DNA from: Devosia lacusdianchii
Lineage (GTDB): Bacteria > Pseudomonadota > Alphaproteobacteria > Rhizobiales > Devosiaceae
Length of the DNA: 64,000 bases
Assembly (NCBI RefSeq): GCF_022429625.1
Contig: NZ_CP092483.1
Coordinates: 930,001-994,000 of the forward strand
Direction: 5' to 3'
A program made the position numbers and the translations under genes. Shown here one piece after another: positions 44,361 to 53,603 of this stretch (positions within the stretch are counted from its first letter, which is position 1; each line of letters begins with the position of its first letter). The notes below the pieces were generated by a model, which worked only from the letters and a program-made list of their open reading frames with translations, searched no databases and was not told where the DNA came from.

Positions 44361-44984
44361 ATGCTGCAAACTCTGACGGAACGCCTCTTCGATGACGGCG
44401 ATCGCGCCGACCTCGATCCATTCGCCGTATTCGAGGAATGGTTCGCTCTTGCCAAGGAGGCCGAGCCCAACGACCCGCATGCCATGGCCCTGGCGACTGT
44501 CGACGACGATGGCTTGCCCGATGTGCGCATGGTGTTGCTCAACGCCCGGGATGCGCGCGGGTTCTGTTTCTTCACCAATTTCGAAAGCATGAAGGGCGGC
44601 CAGCTCGACGCCCACCCGAAGGCGGCAATGGTGATGCACTGGAAGTCGTTGCGGCGGCAGGTCCGGGTCCGCGGACCGGTCGAAGTCGTGACACCGGAAG
44701 AGGCCGACGCCTATTTCGCCAGCCGTGCCCGCGGCAGCCAGATTGCATCTTCGGCGTCGGAACAGTCACGGCCATTGGCCAGCCGGCAGCAATTGCTGAC
44801 ACGGGTGGCCGATTTGACGGCCGAGATCGGTGAGGACGCGGTGGTGCGACCCCAGCATTGGTCGGGCTTCCGCATCGTGCCCACCAGCATGGAATTCTGG
44901 AGGGACGGCCAGTACCGCCTGCACGACCGCGTACGGTTCGAGCGGAGCGGGGATGGTTGGGTGAGCACAAGGCTGTATCCGTAA
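44361..44984 (+). CDS. pdxH: Pyridoxamine 5'-phosphate oxidase
   Basis: 207 residues. FMN and PLP motifs include M-A-L-A-T-V-D-D-D-G-L-P-D-V-R-M-V-L-L, Q-V-R-V-R-G and F-W-R-D-G-Q-Y-R-L-H-D-R near the C-terminus. It oxidises PNP/PMP to pyridoxal phosphate. ATG 44361 has GAAGGGA upstream; an earlier Met at 44295 would add 22 residues. Divergent from the dnaJ-like gene, ending at composite repeat copy 4. Confidence 0.96.
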   Translation: MLQTLTERLFDDGDRADLDPFAVFEEWFALAKEAEPNDPHAMALATVDDDGLPDVRMVLLNARDARGFCFFTNFESMKGGQLDAHPKAAMVMHWKSLRRQVRVRGPVEVVTPEEADAYFASRARGSQIASSASEQSRPLASRQQLLTRVADLTAEIGEDAVVRPQHWSGFRIVPTSMEFWRDGQYRLHDRVRFERSGDGWVSTRLYP

Positions 44985-45000
44985 CGCCACACCAGCCGGA

Positions 45001-45090
45001 CGCGCCAACCTCGGGCTCGACCCGAGGGCTTTGCACTTGCTGAGCGCCCCACAAGTGAAGTGCCCTCGGGTCGAGCCCGAGGTTGGCGCG
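45001..45090. repeat. Composite palindromic element, copy 4
   Basis: Perfect 28-base arms at 45001-45028 and 45063-45090, each palindromic around CTCGA (CCTCGGGCTCGACCCGAGG). The spacer contains GCTGAGCGCCCCACAAGTGA, nearly the same as in copy 1 (10881-10967), so whole elements, not only arms, have been copied. Confidence 0.85.
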
Positions 45091-45186
45091 TGGTGGGTAT
45101 GGCAGATCTGGTCAAAATTGACCCGCACTCCGCTTCCCAATGCCAGGCGGCTCGCCTAAAACCCCAACAGGCTTGGGGATTGTGGC

Positions 45187-46392
45187 ATGGTTTGGGATGG
45201 CGGACAGGAGCGGCCGGTGCCGGTAGTGTTCACCGGGACCCGGGGAGAGCTGGGCGGCATGCTGCTGCGTGGCTACCTGCTGCTGGTCCCCACGATCGGG
45301 TTGTACCGCTTCTGGCTGACGACGTGGAAGCGGCGCTTCTACTGGTCCCATACCGAGATCGATGGCGACGCGCTGGAATACACCGGCAATGCCATCCAGC
45401 TCCTCATCGGCTTTCTCATGGCGCTGGCCATTTTCGTGCCGCTCTATGGGCTGTTCTTCTACCTCTCGACGCAATCCTCGACTGCGGCGGTGATCGGCTA
45501 TGGCGGGGTCGGCGTCCTGCTTTGGTTCCTGTCCGGCTATGCCGTCTATCGGGCCCGCGATTTCAGACTGTCCCGGACGCTGTGGCGCGGCATTCGCTTC
45601 GATCAGGCCGGTAGCGCCTGGGGCTATGCCTGGCGGCGGTTCGGCTGGTCGCTGCTGGTGCTGCTGACGGCGGGCCTGGCCTATCCGTTCATGGCCGCCA
45701 ACCTCTGGAGCTATCGCTACCGCCATAGCTGGTATGGCGATCGCCAATTCGCGTTCGCGGGAAGCTGGAAGCAACTGGTGGGTCCCTTCTATCTCAGCTA
45801 CGGGACCGTCGCGGTCATCACCCTGATCGGGCTGGTGCTGTGGGGCGCGGCACTGGGTGGTGGCCAGATGCGGCCAGCCGGCTTTGTGCCGCTGCTGATA
45901 GCCGCCGCCCTGATCGGCTGCATGATACTCCGCTACCATTCGCGCGAACTGAGCCGGATGCTGTCATCGGTCTCGCTCGGGCAGGCCCGGCTGACCGTGC
46001 ATGTCTCAGCCGGCGCCTTGCTGGGGCAGTACGTACTGTTCGGCTTTGCGCTGCTGGGAACATTCATCGTGCTGGGGATCGGCGGCTTCGTCGTTATCGG
46101 CGCGCTTGCGGCGGACGCTTTTGCCGGCGGCGGCTTCGATCCGGAAATATTCATGAGCCACATGCGCGGTAGCTTCGTCACGCTGGCAGCGATCATCTTT
46201 GGCTACCTGCTGGTGCTGGGCGGCTTCAGCCTGATGAGCGAACTGTTCCTCGGGTTGGGCTATTGGAAGCTGGTGGCCAAGGGCGCCGCTATCACGGGCA
46301 TAGACAGCCTGCGCGATGTGCGTGCTCGCGGCGAAGACAAGCGGCTGGCCGGCGAAGGACTGGCCGACGCACTTAACGTGGGTGCCTACTGA
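45187..46392 (+). CDS. DUF898 (YjgN-like) integral membrane protein
   Basis: 401 residues with eight or more membrane helices, two similar halves each carrying a F-Y-W-S-H-T / Y-W-K-L-like aromatic motif, as in the YjgN family. Function is not known. The stop TGA overlaps the ATG of the M48 peptidase gene by 1 bp, so both are translated together. The pair plus the DUF1499 gene looks like a conserved inner-membrane module. Confidence 0.88.
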   Translation: MVWDGGQERPVPVVFTGTRGELGGMLLRGYLLLVPTIGLYRFWLTTWKRRFYWSHTEIDGDALEYTGNAIQLLIGFLMALAIFVPLYGLFFYLSTQSSTAAVIGYGGVGVLLWFLSGYAVYRARDFRLSRTLWRGIRFDQAGSAWGYAWRRFGWSLLVLLTAGLAYPFMAANLWSYRYRHSWYGDRQFAFAGSWKQLVGPFYLSYGTVAVITLIGLVLWGAALGGGQMRPAGFVPLLIAAALIGCMILRYHSRELSRMLSSVSLGQARLTVHVSAGALLGQYVLFGFALLGTFIVLGIGGFVVIGALAADAFAGGGFDPEIFMSHMRGSFVTLAAIIFGYLLVLGGFSLMSELFLGLGYWKLVAKGAAITGIDSLRDVRARGEDKRLAGEGLADALNVGAY

Positions 46393-47555
46393 TGGCGATA
46401 CCCGCACGCTTCTACGATGGCTTGACCGCCGCTGTGCATGCCGTCGGGCTCGACTATGAGCATCGCGGCGGCGACAGTGGCACGCTGGTCGTCCGTGCGC
46501 AGGCTGGCACCGAACTGGCGCGCTGGCCCTCCAATGATCTCCACACGATTCATGGCCGCAAGGGCGAATTGCTGCTTGGCGCCGTCGGACAGCCCGGCGG
46601 TGCGCGTGTCGTGGTACGCGGACGGGAAGACATAGCACGCATTATGGCGACCTTGCCGGTGCTGCATCACAAACAGCGCCAGGAGCGCGGCCGCCAAGTG
46701 CGCATCGCGGTGACGGCGACGGTAGCACTGGCAGGCGTCATCGGCGCCTACCTCTATGGCGTGCCGTTGCTTGCCGGGCGCATCGTCGGTCTGGTACCGG
46801 CCGCTTGGGAGCAAAGCCTGGGCGGCACTGTCGCCGAGCAGATGGAGGCCAGCTTCGGCGAAAGCGGCGGCCTGCAAGTCTGCGACACCGATCCGGACAG
46901 CGTTGCCAATCGTGCCCTCGCCCGGTTCGGCGATGCTGCACTGGCGGGCTCCAATTCGCCGTTCACGCTCGATATCAAGGTGGTCAAGTCCGACGTCCCC
47001 AATGCCTTCGCGCTGCCGGGCGGGCGGGTCTATTTCTTCTCGGCGCTGCTCGACCAGGCGCAGACACAAGACGAATTCGCCGGTGTGCTGGCCCATGAAG
47101 TGGGGCACGTGGCCTATCGCCACGGCATGGAGCAGTTGATCTCGTCAGCCGGAACCGGTGCGCTGATCGGCTTCATTCTTGGCGACATGACCGGCATTTC
47201 GGTAGCGGCGGGTCTGGGTTCGACCATGATCGACGCCCGTTTTTCCCGTGAGGCGGAGCGGCAGGCCGACGTCTATGCCGCCCAGGTGGCCCAGCGGCTC
47301 GATTTTCGTCCATCGGGCCTGGCCGATCTGATCAACCGCGTCGGCGCGGATGACGATTTCGCCCGAGCACTGGCGCTGCTCAGCACGCATCCGCTGACCG
47401 ACGACCGCAAGGCAGCGCTCGAAATCCTGAGCCAGCAGCGCCCAACCGGCCTCGAGCCGCCCTTTACCGCCGATGAGTGGTTCGCCATCAAGACGATGTG
47501 CGTCGGCGTAACGACGCCAGCAGCGCCGGAAACCGGTAAGACCAAGAGCAAATGA
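46392..47555 (+). CDS. M48 family metalloprotease, membrane-anchored
   Basis: 387 residues: a soluble N-terminal part of about 90 residues, a membrane helix at 98-118, then an M48 domain with L-A-H-E-V-G-H-V-A (HExxH zinc site) and a later S-R-E-A-E-R-Q-A-D with the third ligand glutamate. The catalytic part should face the periplasm. It overlaps the DUF898 gene by 1 bp. The N-terminal segment before the helix is an added domain I cannot name. The DUF898 protein may be partner or substrate, an inference. Confidence 0.9.
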   Translation: MAIPARFYDGLTAAVHAVGLDYEHRGGDSGTLVVRAQAGTELARWPSNDLHTIHGRKGELLLGAVGQPGGARVVVRGREDIARIMATLPVLHHKQRQERGRQVRIAVTATVALAGVIGAYLYGVPLLAGRIVGLVPAAWEQSLGGTVAEQMEASFGESGGLQVCDTDPDSVANRALARFGDAALAGSNSPFTLDIKVVKSDVPNAFALPGGRVYFFSALLDQAQTQDEFAGVLAHEVGHVAYRHGMEQLISSAGTGALIGFILGDMTGISVAAGLGSTMIDARFSREAERQADVYAAQVAQRLDFRPSGLADLINRVGADDDFARALALLSTHPLTDDRKAALEILSQQRPTGLEPPFTADEWFAIKTMCVGVTTPAAPETGKTKSK

Positions 47556-47679
47556 CCGGGTTCGGCGAAATCTTCAAATTCGGGCAATACCTTGGAGATA
47601 TGTTCTGCACAGAGGGTGTGTCGATACTCACGTGATGGCGGCCTGACGTGAATCTCAACGCACGCTGGGGCGAGGTGCA

Positions 47680-48504
47680 GTGCGCATACTGATCCGGACA
47701 TCGAAATGGGCCATCTGGGCGCGCCGCCTCGGCAGCGTCGCGGTGCCGCTCGTCGTCATCTCGGTCCTGCTGCATCGCCTACGGCTGATGACCAGCGACC
47801 TGTTCCTGGTGGCCGCCGCCGTGGCGGGCGCGATGGCGCTGCTGGCCGTTCTGGTCTCGATGGTAGCGCTAGCGCGGCTCTGGCAGACCGGCGACCGCGG
47901 CTGGGGCAAGGCGCTGTGGGGGCTTGCTTTCGGGCTGATCTGCCTGCTGCCCTATGCTTGGTATGGCGCTTTGGCACTGCGCTATCCAGCAGTCACCGAT
48001 ATTGCCACCACGGATCGCGGGCCGATGCCGCTTGTATTCGAGCCAGGCACCGCTGCCATGCCGCCCCCAAAGCTGTTGAGCCGGTCGGAAATGGCACTGG
48101 TGTTTCCCAATGTGGAAACACGCACCTATCCGCTGGGGCTGGCCCAAACCTTCGTGCTGGCGCATCGGCTGGTCGATGAGAACGGTTGGGACATAAAGCT
48201 TGAGCGCGACCCGGCGACGGGGGCAGCGGTTGGGCAGATCAATGCCCAGATCGTCACCTTGCCTGGCTGGCGCGAGGAGGTCGTGATCCGCGTGACCGGC
48301 GACCTGGCCAATTCGGCGGTCGACATGCGTTCGGCCTCGCTCAATGCGCTCCATGACTTCGGCAGCAATGGCCAGCGCATAGAGGCTTTTCTGTCAGCGC
48401 TGGACGACGCCGTGACGACCTTGCTGCGCGACAATCCCAATGCCAACCGGCCGGTGGAAGCCGAGCCTGAGTCGGCGACGGACGTCGAGGCGCCGGCTGA
48501 ATAG
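47680..48504 (+). CDS. DUF1499 domain membrane protein
   Basis: 274 residues from GTG 47680 with a GCGAGG site upstream. Three membrane helices (about 18-32, 38-65 and 75-98) precede a soluble DUF1499 domain (130-255; E-T-R-T-Y-P-L, V-R-V-T-G-D, V-D-M-R-S-A-S). Tail is acidic/proline-rich. Function unknown. It comes 124 bp after the M48 gene and ends 1 bp from the convergent MBL gene. Confidence 0.88.
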   Translation: MRILIRTSKWAIWARRLGSVAVPLVVISVLLHRLRLMTSDLFLVAAAVAGAMALLAVLVSMVALARLWQTGDRGWGKALWGLAFGLICLLPYAWYGALALRYPAVTDIATTDRGPMPLVFEPGTAAMPPPKLLSRSEMALVFPNVETRTYPLGLAQTFVLAHRLVDENGWDIKLERDPATGAAVGQINAQIVTLPGWREEVVIRVTGDLANSAVDMRSASLNALHDFGSNGQRIEAFLSALDDAVTTLLRDNPNANRPVEAEPESATDVEAPAE

Positions 48505-48505
48505 T

Positions 48506-49414
48506 CTAAGCTGTGATGCGGGTGCCAAAGAGCTTCCGCGCAACCTGCAGTTGGCCCCGGTCTTCAAGATATTCCACATGGGCGGTGATGGTCATCCGCG
48601 CCGCCAGTTTCACCGGTAGCGGTTGGGTCGGATAGATCGCATCGACGATGTGGGCGACGGTGCGGGCGCCATTGCGGACGGCGGCGACGACCTGCTCGGT
48701 GCGCATCTCGCGATGGGCCCGCAGCGCCCTGGCATATGCCGGTCCATCGCCGATCGCCCCGCCATGGGCGGGCAGATAGAGCCGCTGGGGCAGCGCGATG
48801 ACCTTGTCGAGCGAGGCGAAATAGTCGGCCATCGATCCGTCGGGCACCGAGACCAGCGTCGAATTCCAGCCCATGACATGGTCGCCGCTGAGCAGGATGT
48901 CGCCCATGCTGAAAGCCAGGTGGTTGGCGCAATGGCCGGGGGTGGTGTGAACCGAAAGCGCCGCGTCGCCGGCGGCGATGGTTTCGCCATCGACCAGCGT
49001 CCGGTCGGGCACCAGGTCCCAGTCGCAGGAATTGCGGATCGGGTTGCGCTCGAATCGGCGGAGCGGACGCGACAGCCGATGCGGGCCGCCGAACCAAAGC
49101 GGGGCATTAAGGCGCCGGGCCATCCGCGCCGCCAGCGCGCTGTGGTCGCGATGGGTGTGCGTGAGAAGGATGGCGTCGACCGGTCGGCCACCGATGGCGC
49201 GGTCGAGAGCGGCCAGGTGCGCGTCGTCGTCCGGCCCCGGATCGACGAGCGCAAGTCGTTCGTGGCCAATAACAAAGCTGTTGGTGCCGGTGAAGGTATA
49301 GGCGCTGGCATTGGGCGCGGTGACACGCACCAAGCCCGCCGCGGCCGGCACGGCGAGCCCCGTCTGTGGGTCGAATTGCGTATCGAAGACGAGGGGCGCG
49401 GCCATTGCACTCAC
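48506..49414 (-). CDS. MBL-fold metallo-hydrolase (LACTB2-like)
   Basis: 302 residues with the complete metal site: T-H-T-H-R-D-H, then H-C-A-N-H, G-D-H-V-M-G and P-A-H-G-G. A C-terminal winged-helix-like part (about 225-295) is typical of the LACTB2 group, whose members include endoribonucleases and hydroxyacyl hydrolases. Substrate not inferable. GTG 49414 or ATG 49405 are both possible starts. Divergent from bioY. Confidence 0.92.
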   Translation of the reverse strand: MSAMAAPLVFDTQFDPQTGLAVPAAAGLVRVTAPNASAYTFTGTNSFVIGHERLALVDPGPDDDAHLAALDRAIGGRPVDAILLTHTHRDHSALAARMARRLNAPLWFGGPHRLSRPLRRFERNPIRNSCDWDLVPDRTLVDGETIAAGDAALSVHTTPGHCANHLAFSMGDILLSGDHVMGWNSTLVSVPDGSMADYFASLDKVIALPQRLYLPAHGGAIGDGPAYARALRAHREMRTEQVVAAVRNGARTVAHIVDAIYPTQPLPVKLAARMTITAHVEYLEDRGQLQVARKLFGTRITA

Positions 49415-49500
49415 CGGATGGGCGGACTAAGAAGTGGCGATACGAACTGCAGCAGTGTCCCGGGAGGGGATGCCGGTTCGCCAAGCATGGAAGGTATGAA

Positions 49501-50115
49501 ATGGCGCTGACTTTGACCACGCCCAACACGCTCCTCGGCCTCTACCAGCCCAAGGGCGACGCTGCCAAGCTGGCATCGACCATCGCGACGGTCGTTCTCG
49601 GCACGCTGCTCATCACCATCTGCGCCAAGATCAACGTGCCGGTATGGCCGGTTCCGGTGACCCTGCAGGGCTTCGCCATCGCGGCCTTGTCGGCTGCCTT
49701 TGGCCTGCGCATCGGCGTCGCGACCGTGGCGCTCTACCTCATCGAAGGCGCGCTCGGCCTGCCGGTCTTCGCCGGCGCGACGGCAGGTATTCCCTATCTG
49801 ATGGGCCCGACCGGCGGTTTCCTGCTCGGCTTCCTCGCCATGGCTGCCATCATCGGCTTCGCCGCCGATCGCGGCGCTTCGGGCAAGCCGCTGGCCCTGT
49901 TCGCGGCCATGGTCGTTGCCGATGCCGTGCTGCTGGTGCTGGGCTTCGTCTGGCTGATGGCACTTGCCGGCCAAGCCGGCTGGATCGACCAGGCCAACGT
50001 TGTCGGCTCGGCCTTCGCCAAGGCCATCCAGCCCTTCATCGTCTGGGACATTCTCAAGATGGCTCTGGCGGCGCTGACCGTTACAGGTCTCTGGAGCGTT
50101 ATCGCCAAGCGCTAA
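49501..50115 (+). CDS. bioY: Biotin transporter BioY (S component)
   Basis: 204 residues with six membrane helices. V-P-V-W-P-V-P-V-T-L-Q-G is the biotin-binding signature, and G-P-T-G-G-F-L-L-G-F follows. BioY takes up biotin alone or with the EcfAT energy unit. GGAAGG lies 6-11 bases upstream of the ATG. I see no BioR-type TTATCTATAA site in the 86-bp promoter region, and no bioMN genes alongside. It ends in a strong terminator. Confidence 0.95.
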   Translation: MALTLTTPNTLLGLYQPKGDAAKLASTIATVVLGTLLITICAKINVPVWPVPVTLQGFAIAALSAAFGLRIGVATVALYLIEGALGLPVFAGATAGIPYLMGPTGGFLLGFLAMAAIIGFAADRGASGKPLALFAAMVVADAVLLVLGFVWLMALAGQAGWIDQANVVGSAFAKAIQPFIVWDILKMALAALTVTGLWSVIAKR

Positions 50116-50137
50116 AGCGTGTACCGCATCGAATTGG

Positions 50138-50166
50138 AAAGGCCGGCCTCGCGCCGGCCTTTTTTT
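50138..50166 (+). terminator. Rho-independent terminator of bioY
   Basis: AAAGGCCGGC-CTCGC-GCCGGCCTTT then a T run to 50166. A-run before and T-run after the stem make it bidirectional, serving the convergent GGDEF-EAL gene too. Confidence 0.9.
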
Positions 50167-50170
50167 GTGT

Positions 50171-52396
50171 CTAGCCAGCAGCTTGGCTGTGTACGGTGGC
50201 TGCATTGCCGGCATCGAGGATTTCGGTGATCCGCTCCGGCGTCAGCGGCCGGGACAGCAGGAAGCCCTGTAGCTGGTTGCAGCCCATGGCCTTGAGCAGC
50301 TGACGTTGCTCCTCGGTCTCGACGCCCTCGGCGGTGACCGCCATATGCATGGCGCGGCCGAGGTCGATGATCGACCGCACGATGCTGTCGATCTCGAGGT
50401 CCAGCCCCAGTTGGGCGGTGAAGGACTGGTCGATCTTGAGCTTGTCGACGCCATGGCTGCGCAGGTAGCTGATCGACGAATAGCCGGTGCCGAAATCGTC
50501 GAGGGCGACGCGGATGCCACGGCTACGCAATTGCATCAGCGTGGCCTGGATCATGGGTGAGTTCTGCAGCAGCAGACCCTCGGTGATCTCGATCTCCAGC
50601 CGCTTGGCCGGCAGGCCCGTTTCGGACAAGACGTCGAAGACGCGGTTGGCGAACCACTCGTCGCGGAACTGCACCGGCGAAACATTGACCGCGACCCAGG
50701 GAATGTCGTTTGCCGCAGCAAAAAGGCAGGCCTTGCGCATGACCCACATGCCGAGCTGGTCGATCAGGCCGCGCTCTTCGGCGAGACCAATGAAGGTGGC
50801 AGGCGACATGTATCCGCGCACGGGGTGACGCCAGCGTACCAGCGCCTCCGCGCCCGCGATATTGCCCGAGCGGGTATGGTAGATCGGCTGATAGACAAGC
50901 TCGAGGTCCCGGTCTTCCTCCAGCGCTGCGCGCAAATCCAGCTCCAGGCTGCGACGCTCGCGGACGGCGTCACCCAGTTCGCCGGCAAAGAGCTGATGCC
51001 GCCCGCCGCCATGCTCCTTGGCGTCGTAGAGGGCGATGTCGGCCTGACGCATAAGGTCTTCTGCCCGCGCTTCGCCGTCCGTAGTGACGACGACGCCGAT
51101 AGTGGCGCCGACCCGCACTTCGTGGCCATGGATGTCAAACGGCAGCTTGAACGCGTCGACGATCTTCTGGCTCAGGGCCAGCGCCGCAGCCGTATCGATC
51201 GCCACGAACTGGATGACCGCGAACTCGTCGCCGCCGAGCCGCGCCACGGTGTCGACCTCGTCGACCTGGTCGAGCAGCCGCTTGGCGGCCTGGCGGATCA
51301 GTTCGTCGCCGGCCGGGTGGCCGAGCGTATCGTTGACATGCTTGAACCGATCTAGGTCCAGGTAATGCAGCGCAATCCTGGACCCGTTCCGGCGCATATT
51401 GGCCAGTGCCTGATCCAGCCGGTCCTCGAACAAGGAGCGGTTGGGAATCCCGGTCATCGGGTCGTGAAAGGCCAGGAACGAGGCTTCGGCTTTGCTGTGT
51501 TCGAGCATGGTGGAGGTGCGGCGCAGGCGGCGCAGCAACATGGCGATGGCCAGCGCCGCCAGGATGACGCCGCCGATTACCGCCGGCGCGGTTTCCTTGA
51601 TGAGCGCAAAGGCCGGCTCGTCGGGTATCCAGGTGAAGAAGCCGACGATGCGTCCCTCCGTATCGAGCACCGGCGAGGCGATGCGCTCGTCGGTGGTCTG
51701 CGCGGAGCGCTCGAACGCCAGCCCCGGCACCTCGTATTTTCTCGCGATCTCGTCGGCGACCGATTGGTCGAGAAAGCGTGCGGAGATGTGCAGAAATTCG
51801 GTTCCCGGCGCCTGTTGCACTGCGTCGCTGCCCGGAATAACCGGCCTGACGCTGACAAGAGCCGGCTGCCCATTACCGAGGACAATGAGATCCTGGGTGC
51901 CGAGGCCGGTGATCGCCGCAGTCGAGTCATCCAGCCCAGCGGACGCATCCGCCATCTGCCGCCGCAGCGACTGCACGAGTGGCGCAATGGCGGCCTTGTC
52001 TGCTTCGTAGACCGAGCCTCCGACGCGTTCGCCATCGGCAACCGCGCGAACGAGTTGGTCCTGAGGGTCAAGGATGTAAATCCGGCTGTGGCCGAAATAT
52101 TCGCTCATCCACTCGACCAGGTTCTCAGCGAGCCAGGCGTCATTATTGGCGCGCAGATTGACGACCGAGTCGTCCCAGATGGCAGAAGTGTCCTGCTCGA
52201 CGGGCATCCGCTTGGCAAGATCGGCAAGCCCGGTCTGCACGGAGCGGCTTTCGCGCGCAATGGCTCGGTCGTCAATGCGGGACGCCGCCCACCAGCCGAA
52301 ACTTCCCAGGACGACGATGACCACCGCTGCAAGCAGGAAGGCCAGATATGTAACCTGACGCGACAGGGGTGCTGGGTGCGTGCTTGAGTGAGCCAT
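50171..52396 (-). CDS. GGDEF-EAL protein with CHASE4 sensor
   Basis: 741 residues: membrane helix 14-36, periplasmic CHASE4-type domain to about 268 (has the A-I-W-D-D-S-V-V-N motif), helix at 270-292, a GGDEF domain (about 308-465) and an EAL domain (about 475-730). The R-L-G-G-D-E-F site is intact, but the product-inhibition RxxD motif is D-E-V-D. EAL residues are all there: E-A-L-V-R-W, V-N-V-S-P, E-I-T-E, D-D-F-G-T-G-Y, K-I-D-Q-S, A-E-G-V-E-T. It may both make and break cyclic-di-GMP in response to an external cue. No motility genes nearby. Confidence 0.95.
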   Translation of the reverse strand: MAHSSTHPAPLSRQVTYLAFLLAAVVIVVLGSFGWWAASRIDDRAIARESRSVQTGLADLAKRMPVEQDTSAIWDDSVVNLRANNDAWLAENLVEWMSEYFGHSRIYILDPQDQLVRAVADGERVGGSVYEADKAAIAPLVQSLRRQMADASAGLDDSTAAITGLGTQDLIVLGNGQPALVSVRPVIPGSDAVQQAPGTEFLHISARFLDQSVADEIARKYEVPGLAFERSAQTTDERIASPVLDTEGRIVGFFTWIPDEPAFALIKETAPAVIGGVILAALAIAMLLRRLRRTSTMLEHSKAEASFLAFHDPMTGIPNRSLFEDRLDQALANMRRNGSRIALHYLDLDRFKHVNDTLGHPAGDELIRQAAKRLLDQVDEVDTVARLGGDEFAVIQFVAIDTAAALALSQKIVDAFKLPFDIHGHEVRVGATIGVVVTTDGEARAEDLMRQADIALYDAKEHGGGRHQLFAGELGDAVRERRSLELDLRAALEEDRDLELVYQPIYHTRSGNIAGAEALVRWRHPVRGYMSPATFIGLAEERGLIDQLGMWVMRKACLFAAANDIPWVAVNVSPVQFRDEWFANRVFDVLSETGLPAKRLEIEITEGLLLQNSPMIQATLMQLRSRGIRVALDDFGTGYSSISYLRSHGVDKLKIDQSFTAQLGLDLEIDSIVRSIIDLGRAMHMAVTAEGVETEEQRQLLKAMGCNQLQGFLLSRPLTPERITEILDAGNAATVHSQAAG

Positions 52397-52501
52397 TTGC
52401 GATACCGGATGCGAGGCTCAAGGCTACGCGGGGAACCCTAACAAATGGCTGAATTGCAAAGCGGTTTTGCGCGGGACTTCAGGGGGAGCAGCTGTTGAGG
52501 G

Positions 52502-53338
52502 CTAGCTACGGCGGTTCAACTTGCGAAAGGCGCTGGGCGAGCAGCCCTCGTGCTTGAGAAAAACCCGCGAAAAGTAGAACGAATCTTCGAACCCGATCGC
52601 CAGCGCAATGGCCTCCACCGTTTCCTCGGTGACGGCCAGCAGTTCCTTGGCCCGATCAAGGCGTAGCCGCGTCTGCAGGACCTTTGGCGGCACGCCATAG
52701 GTTTCCGAGCAATGCCGCCTGAGTGTGGCGGCCGACACGTCGAACTCGGCCGCGAGGGCCGTGAGATCAAGGTCTTCCAGCGCTCGCTCCTTGAGGGCCC
52801 TGATCGCCTTGGCGGCGCCGAGGGATGGGCCGGCCCTGTCCGCGGCACCGGCTCTCTGCTGGATGGCGGCGCGGACGATGAGGCGGTGCAGCGTGGCTGC
52901 CGAAGCAAAGCGGCTCAAGTGGCCATGCTCGAGCATTTCCGAATGCAGCGTGCTGAACAGCCGGCCCATTTCGGTGACGTCATCGACCTGCATAAGCGGT
53001 GCGCCGCGTTTGATTAGCTCCGCCGCTTCGAATTCCTGTGCCAGCGTGCCATCGAAGAGCGCCCAGCGTTCACCCCAGGCCGTGCCCGGTGCCGGCCCAT
53101 AGGAGTGGAGCACGCCGGGTACGAGGAAGAAGAGGGCAGGGCCGACGACCTCGTGCCGCCCCGACACCGCCGTGACCAACGTGCCGTGCCCGGACTCAAC
53201 CAGGACCACGGCGTAGCATTGCAGGATGCGATCGACGATCTGGGAGCGGATGGTATGCAGGCCGAATGCCGAAACCTGCATGGCCCGCGTCGGGCTGCTG
53301 GTTGCAGTGCGGTAAACCGCCATCGATCGGTCAGTCAT
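52502..53338 (-). CDS. AraC-family transcriptional regulator
   Basis: 278 residues: a cupin-type AraC sensing domain (about 20-165) and two helix-turn-helix motifs at the C-terminus (L-T-A-L-A-A-E-F-D-V-S-A and A-L-A-I-G-F-E-D-S-F-Y-F-S-R-V-F). It is divergent from the large substrate-binding protein gene with 265 bp between, the classic layout of a regulator and its target. The inducer is unknown. Confidence 0.93.
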   Translation of the reverse strand: MTDRSMAVYRTATSSPTRAMQVSAFGLHTIRSQIVDRILQCYAVVLVESGHGTLVTAVSGRHEVVGPALFFLVPGVLHSYGPAPGTAWGERWALFDGTLAQEFEAAELIKRGAPLMQVDDVTEMGRLFSTLHSEMLEHGHLSRFASAATLHRLIVRAAIQQRAGAADRAGPSLGAAKAIRALKERALEDLDLTALAAEFDVSAATLRRHCSETYGVPPKVLQTRLRLDRAKELLAVTEETVEAIALAIGFEDSFYFSRVFLKHEGCSPSAFRKLNRRS

Positions 53339-53436
53339 GATCGAAAAGTCCAGATTGGTGATTTGTCCATTTTAGCGTGGCGACCAATCGCCTAGTGTTG
53401 CGGTCAATCAATGACTCATAGCGGTGATTGAAATGT

Positions 53437-53459
53437 CAAGTGCTGCAGTGCAGCACTTG
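53437..53459. promoter_or_regulatory. Near-perfect 23-bp palindrome between AraC gene and transporter gene
   Basis: CAAGTGCTGCA-G-TGCAGCACTTG (11-bp arms). Besides, GGTGATT-like half sites occur at about 53357, 53381 (inverted) and 53423. Either could be the binding site of the AraC regulator; AraC proteins more often bind direct repeats, so the palindrome could be for another factor. Confidence 0.55.
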
Positions 53460-53603
53460 GGCTGCCCTTGGCGCGCCGATAGGAGGTAGCCGTCACAGGA
53501 CGCCACGCGGCTCGGTTCCGGCACTGCCGCCCAAACCAAGAGATTTCTGCCGTGGCGCGGCCGTAGTCTCGAATCCAAACAAGCGCGCCATCAAGGAGGA
53601 TCC

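Noticed and set aside
49415-49500. BioR-type operator upstream of bioY
   Set aside because: No TTATCTATAA-like site could be found in the 86-bp region.
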